In this document: piece by piece, positions 1 through 6,512 of the stretch
Layout of the letters: every line of letters starts with the position of its first letter
Numbering within the stretch: the stretch's first letter is position 1
From: Bacteroidales bacterium UBA5072
GTDB lineage: Bacteria > Bacteroidota > Bacteroidia > Bacteroidales > UBA10428
Assembly (NCBI GenBank): GCA_002415855.1
Contig: DIAS01000157.1
Location: 14,922 to 21,476, forward strand
Length of the DNA stretch: 6,555 bases
Reading direction: 5' to 3'
Position numbers and translations under genes: made by a program
The notes under the pieces: model-generated
Told to the model about the DNA's origin: nothing
Seen by the model: only the letters and a program-made list of their open reading frames with translations
Database searches by the model: none

Positions 1-1
1 C

Positions 2-40
2 AGCGGCCTATCGTTCTCACGGTAGGCCGCTTCGTTTTTA
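2..40 (+). terminator. Intrinsic terminator hairpin, probable trp operon attenuator
   Basis: Positions 2-14 pair with 19-31 as a 13-bp stem with a single T-G wobble (11/22) and a 4-base loop (TCTC, 15-18). The core GCGGCCTA/TAGGCCGC is perfect. The tail TTCGTTTTTA follows at once, giving a U-rich run on the + strand. The structure ends 20 bases before the trpE ATG. That gap is too short to hold a whole promoter plus a start site, and I see no Bacteroidota-type -7 box (TAnnTTTG) in it. Transcripts entering trpE therefore very probably run through the hairpin. This is the position expected of an attenuator in a trp leader. The leader peptide, its Trp codons and any antiterminator arm would lie upstream of position 1 and cannot be seen. 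The alternative is the terminator of an upstream gene, with the trp promoter overlapping it. Confidence 0.8.
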
Positions 41-60
41 ACCCATTTAAAATCAGTGCC

Positions 61-1467
61 ATGAAAAAGTTCATCATCAGGACACAAACTCGCAAAATGC
101 TGGCAGATACCATTACGCCTGTCAGTATTTATTTGAGAATCAGGGATGTATATCCAAATTCACTTTTGCTGGAAAGTTCCGATTATCATGGTAATGAGAA
201 CAGTTATTCTTTTATTTGTCTGAAGCCGCTTGCAGGTTTTAAAGTGGAAAACGGCGTTGCCACGGCGAACTATCCCGACGGGACCAGGATCACGAATCGC
301 CTGGAAGGACACCATGCCTTCCATGCCCTTTTCAAAGCCTTTCTCAGTTCATTTGAGCAGCAGGACCGGCAAGAAGTTCCGGTTAACGGCCTTTTCGGCT
401 ATACTGCCTATGATGCGGTCAAATACTTTGAAAACATAAAGTTGGAGGCCAGGGTAGTGCCTGAATACCAGATACCTGAATTGCGGTATAATTTCTACAA
501 TTACATCATTGCCATCAACCACTTTCAGAATACCCTTCAGATTATCGAAAACCGTATCAACGGAGAACCCAGTGAACTGGAAAGAATTGAGACCCTCCTG
601 AACAGCAGAAATCTGGCGCTTTATTCATTCCATATGGTTGGAAAGGAAACATCGAACATTACTGATGAACAATATAAACAAATGGTAACCAGGGGGAAGG
701 AACATTGTTACCGGGGCGATGTCTTCCAGATCGTATTGTCGCGCCAGTTCGCTCAGCAGTTTTCAGGTGACGAATTTAACGTATACAGGGCTTTACGGTC
801 AATCAATCCTTCACCGTACCTGTTTTATTTCGATTATGGCAGTTACAAGATCTTTGGCTCTTCTCCGGAAGCCCAGCTGAAAATGCAGAAGGGGAAGGCA
901 TATATCAATCCCATTGCCGGCACGTTCCGTCGTACAGGCGATGATGAGAACGACAAGTTGCTGGCCCAGCAATTGTCGACAGACCTGAAGGAAAATGCCG
1001 AACATGTTATGCTGGTAGACCTTGCCCGCAACGATCTCAGCAGGCACGCCAGGAATATCAGCGTTGAGAGATACCGCGAGGTGCAGTTCTTCTCGCACGT
1101 AATTCACCTGGTGTCGGCTGTATCCGGCGAATTAAACGAGGGATCTGATGTTACGGACATGATGACAGCCACCTTCCCTGCCGGCACCTTGTCGGGTGCC
1201 CCGAAATACAAAGCCATGCAGCTCATTGATAAATATGAGAACCAGAACAGGGGTTATTACGGAGGAGCACTTGGATTTCTCGATTTTAACGGACGGTTTA
1301 ACCATGCCATCATGATCAGGACTTTCCTGAGCAAGGGGAATATTTTGTTCTACCAGGCCGGAGCCGGAATCGTAGCCATATCAAACGAGGAAAGCGAGCT
1401 CCAGGAGGTAAACAATAAGCTTGGAGCACTGAAAAAAGCCATTGAAATGGCCGGGGAAATCAACTAA
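61..1467 (+). CDS. trpE: Anthranilate synthase component I (TrpE)
   Basis: Cytosolic chorismate-utilising subunit. With TrpG it converts chorismate plus glutamine-derived ammonia to anthranilate and pyruvate, the first committed step to tryptophan. The protein has 468 residues. The N-terminal domain carries LLESSD (36-41), and NPSPYLF lies at 249-255; in the family these two segments form the tryptophan feedback site. The chorismate-binding domain shows GSSPE (266-270), PIAGTFRRTG (284-293), ENAEHVMLVDLARND (311-325), the catalytic-type His349 in HVIHLVS, TFPAGTLSGAPK (371-382), YQAGAGIV (431-438), and Glu446/Glu449 in the usual metal-binding position. The frame stays open back to position 1, but ATG 61 is the first start codon in view, and MKKFIIRT fits the usual N-terminus. 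No Shine-Dalgarno is seen. It ends in tandem in-frame stops, TAA TAG. An isochorismate or aminodeoxychorismate synthase is unlikely given the operon and the LLES motif. Confidence 0.98.
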   Translation: MKKFIIRTQTRKMLADTITPVSIYLRIRDVYPNSLLLESSDYHGNENSYSFICLKPLAGFKVENGVATANYPDGTRITNRLEGHHAFHALFKAFLSSFEQQDRQEVPVNGLFGYTAYDAVKYFENIKLEARVVPEYQIPELRYNFYNYIIAINHFQNTLQIIENRINGEPSELERIETLLNSRNLALYSFHMVGKETSNITDEQYKQMVTRGKEHCYRGDVFQIVLSRQFAQQFSGDEFNVYRALRSINPSPYLFYFDYGSYKIFGSSPEAQLKMQKGKAYINPIAGTFRRTGDDENDKLLAQQLSTDLKENAEHVMLVDLARNDLSRHARNISVERYREVQFFSHVIHLVSAVSGELNEGSDVTDMMTATFPAGTLSGAPKYKAMQLIDKYENQNRGYYGGALGFLDFNGRFNHAIMIRTFLSKGNILFYQAGAGIVAISNEESELQEVNNKLGALKKAIEMAGEIN

Positions 1468-1480
1468 TAGAGAATCAATT

Positions 1481-2053
1481 ATGAATAAGATACTGGTCAT
1501 TGACAATTATGATTCGTTCACTTATAACCTGGTGCACTACATTGCAAAACTTACCGGCCGCAATCCCGATGTATTCCGCAATGATGAGATCTCACCGGAT
1601 GCAGTGGGCAAATATGACAAGATCCTGCTCTCCCCGGGTCCGGGCATTCCTGTTGAAGCGGGCATATGCCTCGATCTGATCAGGAGGTATGCTGCTGATA
1701 AAAGCATACTGGGCATTTGTCTGGGGCATCAGGCTATTGGCGAGGCATTCGGAGCCAGGCTTACAAACCTGAGTACCGTATATCACGGACTGGCAACTCC
1801 CGTAACGATTAAGGATTATGCAGAGCCGCTTTTCAAAGGCCTACCGGAAAGGTTCACCGCCGGCCGGTACCATTCCTGGGTGGTTGCTCCTGATGATCTG
1901 CCAGCCTGTTTTGCCGTTACCTGTGTTGACGACAGCGGCATCATCATGGGCATCAGTCATAAACAGTACGATGTTCGCGGCTTGCAGTTCCACCCGGAAT
2001 CAGTACTGACCGAACATGGGATTGAGATTATAAAAAACTGGTTAAACACGTAG
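1481..2053 (+). CDS. trpG: Anthranilate synthase component II, glutamine amidotransferase (TrpG)
   Basis: Class I glutamine amidotransferase that hydrolyses glutamine and passes ammonia to TrpE. The protein has 190 residues, the normal length for a stand-alone TrpG/PabA. It opens with DNYDSFTYNLV (8-18), followed by the oxyanion-hole segment SPGPGIP (51-57), the nucleophile Cys80 in GICLGHQAIG, YHGLATPV (101-108), the YHSW segment (130-133), and His171/Glu173 in QFHPES, completing the Cys-His-Glu triad. The frame is open further upstream to an ATG at 1442 inside trpE. The start at 1481 is chosen because MNKILVIDNYDSFTYNL matches the family N-terminus and avoids a long overlap. It starts 13 bases after the trpE stop and has no clear Shine-Dalgarno. 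As in many bacteria it might also serve PabB in folate synthesis; that cannot be decided here. Confidence 0.97.
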   Translation: MNKILVIDNYDSFTYNLVHYIAKLTGRNPDVFRNDEISPDAVGKYDKILLSPGPGIPVEAGICLDLIRRYAADKSILGICLGHQAIGEAFGARLTNLSTVYHGLATPVTIKDYAEPLFKGLPERFTAGRYHSWVVAPDDLPACFAVTCVDDSGIIMGISHKQYDVRGLQFHPESVLTEHGIEIIKNWLNT

Positions 2054-2055
2054 TT

Positions 2056-3051
2056 ATGAAAAAAATTCTGAACCATTTGTTCGATCACAAAACCCTGAAA
2101 CGACAAGAGGCCGAAGAGGTACTCACCAATATCGCCCGGGGCATCTATTCGGAATCGGAGATCGCTGCTTTCATCACGGTATACCTGATGCGGAGCATCA
2201 CTGTCGACGAACTTGCGGGGTTCCGGGATGCCCTGCTGAATCTGTGCCACAGGATAAACCTGGACGATTTTGACACCATGGATGTTTGCGGTACGGGAGG
2301 AGACGGTAAAGATACCTTTAACATTTCCACCCTGTCAACCTTTGTCCTGGCGGGAGCGGGGGTTAAGATCGTCAAGCACGGGAATTATGGAGTTTCCTCA
2401 GCCTGCGGATCCTCTAACATTTTGGAGTACTTCGGGTATAAATTCTCAGCAGATGCTGATAAACTTCGCCGTGAAATAGAAAGGACAGGGGTTTGTTTTC
2501 TGCATGCCCCGATCTTCAACCCGGCCATGAAGAATGTAGCCCCTGTTCGCCGTGCACTGAAAGTAAAAACCTTTTTCAACATGCTTGGACCAATGGTAAA
2601 TCCTGCATTTCCGCGGAAACAACTTGTGGGTGTATACAGCCTTGACCTGGCCAGACTATACAACTACCTTTACCAGCAGACGGACAAACGGTATGTTATT
2701 GTTCACAGCTTCGACGGGTACGACGAAATCTCTCTTACCTGTGATTTCAAATATATTTTGAACGGGGTGGAAGAAATTGTCTCGCCGGAGGGTTTCGGTT
2801 ATACCCGGAGGAACATGGCTGATCTGCATGGCGGTTCTACGGTGAAGGAAGCGGCTGACATTTTCATATCCGTGCTGCAGGACAAAGGTACAGATGCCCG
2901 GGCAGATGTGGTCATTGCCAATACACAGCTGGCACTCATGTGCTACTACCCCGGCAGGACACCGGAAATGTGTAAGGATCTGGCCCGGGAATCGCTGAAA
3001 AGCGGTAAGGCGCTGGCAGCTTTTAAACAGCTAATTGAAATGCAATCATGA
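2056..3051 (+). CDS. trpD: Anthranilate phosphoribosyltransferase (TrpD)
   Basis: Transfers phosphoribosyl from PRPP to anthranilate, giving N-(5'-phosphoribosyl)anthranilate and pyrophosphate. The 331 residues are a usual length for the stand-alone enzyme, with no fused amidotransferase. An N-terminal helical region (about 1-70) precedes the PRPP-binding loop CGTGGDGKDTFNIST (78-92). Next come KHGNYGVSSACGSSNILE (107-124), where many other lineages have KHGNRSVSS, then VAPVRRALKV with the expected anthranilate-site arginine (165), KTFFNMLGPMVNP (171-183), and the metal-site type GYDEIS (221-226). The KHGNYG and KTFFN forms resemble what I recall of Bacteroidota enzymes. The start lies 2 bases after the trpG stop, and the stop codon overlaps the trpC start as ATGA, so translation is probably coupled on both sides. 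Confidence 0.97.
   Translation: MKKILNHLFDHKTLKRQEAEEVLTNIARGIYSESEIAAFITVYLMRSITVDELAGFRDALLNLCHRINLDDFDTMDVCGTGGDGKDTFNISTLSTFVLAGAGVKIVKHGNYGVSSACGSSNILEYFGYKFSADADKLRREIERTGVCFLHAPIFNPAMKNVAPVRRALKVKTFFNMLGPMVNPAFPRKQLVGVYSLDLARLYNYLYQQTDKRYVIVHSFDGYDEISLTCDFKYILNGVEEIVSPEGFGYTRRNMADLHGGSTVKEAADIFISVLQDKGTDARADVVIANTQLALMCYYPGRTPEMCKDLARESLKSGKALAAFKQLIEMQS
3048..3051 (+). other. trpD/trpC stop-start overlap (ATGA)
   Basis: The four bases ATGA contain the trpC start (3048-3050) and the trpD stop TGA (3049-3051). No clear Shine-Dalgarno lies upstream, so trpC is probably translated by ribosomes that have just finished trpD. Confidence 0.9.
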
Positions 3052-3842
3052 CCATACTGGAGGAAATCATTGCCCATAAATTGCAGGAAACCGAAAGGTC
3101 CCGCAGCGAAAAACCGGTGCAGTTCCTTGAAAGAAGCAGGCTGTTTAAAAGAGCTACGGTATCACTTGCAGGCTCAGTTACTGATCCGGCCAAAACTGGG
3201 ATCATAGCCGAGTTTAAGCGGAAGTCCCCGTCAAAAGGGGTAATCAATGACAGGGCAACACTCGAAGAAGTAGTAACAGGCTATTTTCGTTCGGGTGCAT
3301 CAGGGATATCCATTCTGACAGATTTGGAGTACTTTGGCGGTACCATGCACGATCTGATGCGGGCCCGCGAACTCACCCCCGTGCCAATCCTCCGGAAGGA
3401 TTTTGTTGTAGATGAATACCAGATTATTGAGTCAAAAGCCATCGGGGCTGATGCTGTATTGCTGATCGCCGCAGCTCTAGATCCCGGAAGAGTAAAGAAG
3501 CTTGCCGGTTTGGCTGCAACACTCGGTTTGCAGGTATTACTCGAAGTCCACAGAGAAGAAGAGCTTGAATGCATGAATGAGCATGTCACTATGGTGGGTG
3601 TTAATAACCGGGATCTCAACACCTTTGTCGTAGATACAGAAGTATCGGTCAGGCTGGCCGAAAAAATACCACCGGGATTCATCAAAATTTCGGAGAGCGG
3701 CATCAATACAACATGGGCCATAAAACAACTCAAAGGTTGCGGTTACCAGGGCTTTCTAATGGGTGAGAGCTTCATGCGGGCCCCCGAACCTGCGGTTGCG
3801 TTTTCTGATTTTGTGAAACTAATGCTTTTCGAAAATGATTAA
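3048..3842 (+). CDS. trpC: Indole-3-glycerol phosphate synthase (TrpC)
   Basis: Converts 1-(o-carboxyphenylamino)-1-deoxyribulose 5-phosphate to indole-3-glycerol phosphate with loss of CO2 and water. The single-domain TIM barrel has 264 residues, near the usual length for an unfused enzyme. By alignment to family motifs the active-site residues are present: Glu55 and Lys57 with SPSKG in GIIAEFKRKSPSKG (51-64), Lys117 in ILRKDF, Glu166 in LLEVH, Asn186 in VGVNNRDL, and Glu216 in ISESGI. FLMGESFM (236-243) supplies the C-terminal phosphate-binding turn. An N-terminal extension of about 45 residues (MTILEEIIAHK and onward) precedes the barrel, as is typical. Its ATG shares 4 bases with the end of trpD, and its last 8 bases overlap trpF. 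Confidence 0.97.
   Translation: MTILEEIIAHKLQETERSRSEKPVQFLERSRLFKRATVSLAGSVTDPAKTGIIAEFKRKSPSKGVINDRATLEEVVTGYFRSGASGISILTDLEYFGGTMHDLMRARELTPVPILRKDFVVDEYQIIESKAIGADAVLLIAAALDPGRVKKLAGLAATLGLQVLLEVHREEELECMNEHVTMVGVNNRDLNTFVVDTEVSVRLAEKIPPGFIKISESGINTTWAIKQLKGCGYQGFLMGESFMRAPEPAVAFSDFVKLMLFEND
3835..3842 (+). other. trpC/trpF 8-base coding overlap
   Basis: The trpF start ATG (3835-3837) lies inside the last codons of trpC, whose stop TAA occupies 3840-3842. The two genes encode consecutive steps (TrpF then TrpC), which are fused into one protein in enterobacteria. Here they are separate but overlapping, suggesting translational coupling. Confidence 0.9.
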
Positions 3843-4461
3843 AGTAAAAGTATGCGGCATGCGAGACCGGCTGAATGTTCAGCAGGTGGCAGGTGCCGGA
3901 ACCGACTTTCTGGGATACATTTTTTATCCCGGATCGAGGCGTTATGTTGGTACAATTCCTGATAATGGCATGTTTAAGGACCTGCCGGCAGGAATCCAGA
4001 AAGCCGGTGTCTTTGTGGATGAGCAACCGGAGGTGATCCTTGAATTGGCTGAACGGTATTCCCTGCAGCTGATCCAGCTGCATGGTGCAGAATCACCGGA
4101 ACTCTGCATGAAAATAAGATCAGCCGGTTTAAGGGTGATCAAGGCCTTTGGCATTGCAGCCGGGTTCGACTTCAATAATGTAGTGCCTTATGAGCAGGGA
4201 TGTGATTTCTTTTTATTTGATTCAAAATCAAAGGAGTATGGTGGCACCGGGTTACCGTTTGTATGGGATCTGCTTGAGGGTTACAGACTTCAGGTACCCT
4301 TCTACCTGAGCGGCGGCATTGGGCCCGAGGATGCCAAAGCCGTCAGGGAATTCACCCATCCGGCATTGTATGCTGTGGACATCAACAGCCGGTTTGAGAT
4401 TGCGCCGGGAATCAAGGATGCCGATAAGGTTAGAAAATTCATACAGGAATTAAGAAAATAA
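3835..4461 (+). CDS. trpF: Phosphoribosylanthranilate isomerase (TrpF)
   Basis: Catalyses the Amadori rearrangement of phosphoribosylanthranilate to the TrpC substrate. The small TIM barrel has 208 residues, normal for a stand-alone TrpF. KVCGM at 5-9 supplies the general base Cys7. FYPGSRRY (30-37), LQLIQLHGAE (77-86), the general acid Asp129 in FLFDS, YGGTG (135-139), LSGGIGPEDA (158-167) and DINSRFEIAPGIKD (182-195) follow in the expected order. Many bacteria have DVSSGVE where this protein has DINSRFE, a form I associate with Bacteroidota. The start overlaps the trpC stop by 8 bases in another frame. The gene ends in three consecutive in-frame stops (TAA TAA TAG). Confidence 0.97.
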   Translation: MIKVKVCGMRDRLNVQQVAGAGTDFLGYIFYPGSRRYVGTIPDNGMFKDLPAGIQKAGVFVDEQPEVILELAERYSLQLIQLHGAESPELCMKIRSAGLRVIKAFGIAAGFDFNNVVPYEQGCDFFLFDSKSKEYGGTGLPFVWDLLEGYRLQVPFYLSGGIGPEDAKAVREFTHPALYAVDINSRFEIAPGIKDADKVRKFIQELRK

Positions 4462-4474
4462 TAATAGTTGTCGT

Positions 4475-5668
4475 ATGAAATACACTGTCGATGAAAGAGG
4501 ATATTACGGGGAGTTCGGAGGAGCTTTCATTCCCGAGATGATGGTTCCCAATATCGAAGAATTGCGAGATAACTATCTGAAGATACTCGGAGATCCTGAA
4601 TTCAGGGCGGAGTATACGTCCCTGCTGAAGGATTATGTCGGACGCCCTTCTCCTTTGTATTTTGCCAAAAGGCTGTCGGAATTTCACGGGACACGCATTT
4701 ACCTGAAACGGGAGGATTTGAATCACACCGGGGCGCATAAAATCAACAATACGGTAGGACAGATCCTGATCGCCCGGAGACTGGGCAAGACAAGGATCAT
4801 CGCCGAAACAGGCGCCGGCCAGCATGGTGTGGCCACGGCAACCGTTTGTGCCCTAATGGGACTTCAGTGCGTGGTATACATGGGAAAGCTCGATGTTGAA
4901 AGACAGGAGCCCAATGTTTTGCGGATGAAGATGCTGGGAGCTGAAGTAATACCGGTGCTCAGCGGAAACATGACGCTGAAGGATGCCACCAATGAGGCTA
5001 TCCGCGACTGGATCAGCAATCCTGTCGATACGCATTACATCATCGGTTCAGTTGTTGGCCCGCATCCGTACCCCGATCTGGTGACCAGACTGCAGGCCGT
5101 TATCAGCGAAGAAATGCAGTGGCAGTTGCAGCAACAGACTGGAAATTCCGATCCGGATTGCATCATTGCCTGTGTAGGCGGAGGCAGCAACGCAGCAGGA
5201 GCATTTTATCATTATCTCGATCGCGAAAAGGTTAGACTCATCGCTGTGGAAGCAAGCGGTAAAGGGATCGACAGCGGTGAATCGGCGGCCACCATGGTGC
5301 TTGGCCGACCAGGTATTATCCATGGCAGCAGGACCATGCTGATGCAGGATGAGGACGGGCAGATACAGGAGCCGTATTCGGTATCGGCCGGACTCGACTA
5401 TCCGGGCATCGGCCCTATGCATTCCTTTTTGCATAAAACACACAGGGCCACCTTTGAACACGCAACCGACGATGAAGCGCTGGAGGCAGCTTTCAGGTTA
5501 ACGCGACTGGAGGGAATTGTTCCTGCACTGGAATCGGCACACGCCCTTGCTGTTCTGAAGAAGATCAGGTTTGACAAAACGGAAGTGGTAGTAGTTAACC
5601 TTTCCGGTCGCGGTGACAAAGACATGGTAGCCTACATGAAATACATGAGCGATCATCAATTGCTGTAA
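4475..5668 (+). CDS. trpB: Tryptophan synthase beta chain (TrpB, TrpB1 type)
   Basis: PLP-dependent subunit that condenses indole with L-serine to L-tryptophan in the alpha2-beta2 complex. The 397 residues are typical of the TrpB1 class that pairs with TrpA; the longer, stand-alone TrpB2 class is unlikely. It begins GYYGEFGGAFIPE (9-21). The PLP lysine is Lys89 in HTGAHKINN, the catalytic-type Glu111 lies in ETGAGQHG (111-118), the phosphate cup is GGGSNAAG (235-242), and SGRGDKD (377-383) closes the cofactor site. The segment LDYPGIGPMHS (307-317) has Met where many proteobacterial enzymes have Glu (GPEH); as I recall this is ordinary in Bacteroidota. It starts 13 bases after trpF behind an A/T-rich stretch with no Shine-Dalgarno. 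Confidence 0.98.
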   Translation: MKYTVDERGYYGEFGGAFIPEMMVPNIEELRDNYLKILGDPEFRAEYTSLLKDYVGRPSPLYFAKRLSEFHGTRIYLKREDLNHTGAHKINNTVGQILIARRLGKTRIIAETGAGQHGVATATVCALMGLQCVVYMGKLDVERQEPNVLRMKMLGAEVIPVLSGNMTLKDATNEAIRDWISNPVDTHYIIGSVVGPHPYPDLVTRLQAVISEEMQWQLQQQTGNSDPDCIIACVGGGSNAAGAFYHYLDREKVRLIAVEASGKGIDSGESAATMVLGRPGIIHGSRTMLMQDEDGQIQEPYSVSAGLDYPGIGPMHSFLHKTHRATFEHATDDEALEAAFRLTRLEGIVPALESAHALAVLKKIRFDKTEVVVVNLSGRGDKDMVAYMKYMSDHQLL

Positions 5669-5688
5669 ATAATCAACATCATACAACC

Positions 5689-6462
5689 ATGAACCGCATC
5701 AACCGTCTTTTCCGTGAAAATTCCCAATCAATACTTTCCATATACTTCACTGCCGGTCATCCTGCATTGGATTCAACAGTACCCATCATCAAAGCTCTTG
5801 TCCAGGGTGGAGCTGACACGATCGAAATTGGCATGCCTTTTTCCGATCCTATGGCAGATGGTCCCGTTATTCAAAGCAGCAGCAGCCGGGCTCTTAAAAA
5901 TGGTATGAGCCTGAAACTGCTCTTTGACCAGCTGAAGAACGTACGCAAGGAAGTGGACATTCCCTTGTTGCTGATGGGCTATCTCAATCCCGTACTGCAA
6001 TATGGCATGGAAAGGTTTTGTGACAAATGTGCTGAAACAGGCATCGATGGTGCTATCCTGCCGGATCTGCCCTTACAGGTGTATAAGGAGGAATACGAGG
6101 CTGTCTTTGACAGATCTGGACTTTATAATGTTTTTCTGGTATCTCCGCAAACAAGTTCCGAACGTATAAGGACACTCGATGCTGTCAGTCGGGGCTTCAT
6201 CTATATGGTCTCATCCTCGTCAACCACCGGTGTGAAAGGTAGTTTTTCCCCTGAGCAGCTCGAATACTTTGAACGCATCCGGGCAATGGGACTCAGGAAT
6301 CCGGCCTTGATCGGTTTTGGCATATCGGACCGGAAGAGTTTTGCTGAAGCATGCCGCTATGCCCGGGGTGCCATCATCGGCAGTGCATTTGTGAAGATGT
6401 TGGAGGAGAAGGGATTTACAGAGGCAGTAGTGAGGGAATTCATAAGAAGCATCAGGGAATAA
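5689..6462 (+). CDS. trpA: Tryptophan synthase alpha chain (TrpA)
   Basis: Cleaves indole-3-glycerol phosphate to indole and glyceraldehyde 3-phosphate; in the family the indole is channelled to the partner TrpB. The TIM barrel has 257 residues, within the usual 250-270. YFTAGHP (19-25) precedes the catalytic pair Glu46 and Asp57 in IEIGMPFSDPMADGPVIQ (45-62), with the usual 11-residue spacing. LLMGYLNP (94-101), GAILPDLP (121-128), YMVSSSSTTGVKG (172-184), GFGIS (209-213) and GAIIGSAFVK (227-236) then follow, the last two contributing to the phosphate site. It is the final gene of the operon, 20 bases after trpB. Its stop codon lies 3 bases before the downstream hairpin stem. No Shine-Dalgarno is seen. 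Confidence 0.98.
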   Translation: MNRINRLFRENSQSILSIYFTAGHPALDSTVPIIKALVQGGADTIEIGMPFSDPMADGPVIQSSSSRALKNGMSLKLLFDQLKNVRKEVDIPLLLMGYLNPVLQYGMERFCDKCAETGIDGAILPDLPLQVYKEEYEAVFDRSGLYNVFLVSPQTSSERIRTLDAVSRGFIYMVSSSSTTGVKGSFSPEQLEYFERIRAMGLRNPALIGFGISDRKSFAEACRYARGAIIGSAFVKMLEEKGFTEAVVREFIRSIRE

Positions 6463-6496
6463 AAAAACCTGCTGTGCATTGAGCTTACAGCAGGTT
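6461..6496. terminator. Operon-end hairpin, stronger as a - strand terminator
   Basis: AACCTGCTGT (6466-6475) pairs perfectly with ACAGCAGGTT (6487-6496), a 10-bp stem with an 11-base loop. Directly before it on the + strand is an A run (6461-6467), which on the - strand reads as seven T residues straight after the stem, a textbook intrinsic terminator for leftward transcription. On the + strand the stem is followed only by TTGCCTATATC, a poor U-tract, so termination of the trp transcript here may be weaker or helped by another factor. The A run also contains the last two bases of the trpA stop codon. A shared, bidirectional terminator between convergent genes is the simplest reading. Confidence 0.85.
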
Positions 6497-6512
6497 GCCT
6501 ATATCAGGACTA

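Larger units (their letters stand above)
61..6462 (+). other. Complete trp operon, trpEGDCFBA
   Basis: Seven genes run in one direction with gaps or overlaps of +13, +2, -4, -8, +13 and +20 bases, so they are almost certainly co-transcribed. Together they encode every step from chorismate to L-tryptophan. No TrpR-type repressor gene or internal promoter was recognised, and no gene is duplicated. trpE/trpG and trpC/trpF are separate genes, not the fusions seen in some enterobacteria. The order keeps trpB beside trpA. Confidence 0.97.

Noticed and set aside
3..41. Open frame ending at TAA 39-41 (AAYRSHGRPLRF), considered as the end of an upstream gene or leader peptide
   Set aside because: Too short to judge, it runs through the hairpin itself and contains no Trp codons.
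1442..1480. Upstream ATG extending TrpG by 13 residues into trpE
   Set aside because: The added residues do not resemble a TrpG N-terminus, while the ATG at 1481 gives the normal MNKILVIDNYDSF start.
3281..3733. 150-codon open frame on the - strand inside trpC
   Set aside because: It lies wholly antisense to a clearly conserved TrpC, its translation is low-complexity Ser-rich, and no motif or start context supports it. It is a shadow of the real gene.
4439..4825. 128-codon - strand frame across the trpF/trpB junction
   Set aside because: It spans two conserved coding regions on the other strand and shows no family resemblance; treated as chance.
5048..5461. 137-codon open frame on the - strand inside trpB
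   Set aside because: Antisense to the conserved TrpB core, with no recognisable domain and no neighbouring leftward genes.
61..6462. Search for a novel system, mobile element, CRISPR or RNA gene inside the operon
   Set aside because: Coding density is nearly complete, all seven genes are ordinary core-metabolism enzymes, and the spacers are at most 20 bases. Nothing unexplained remains inside.
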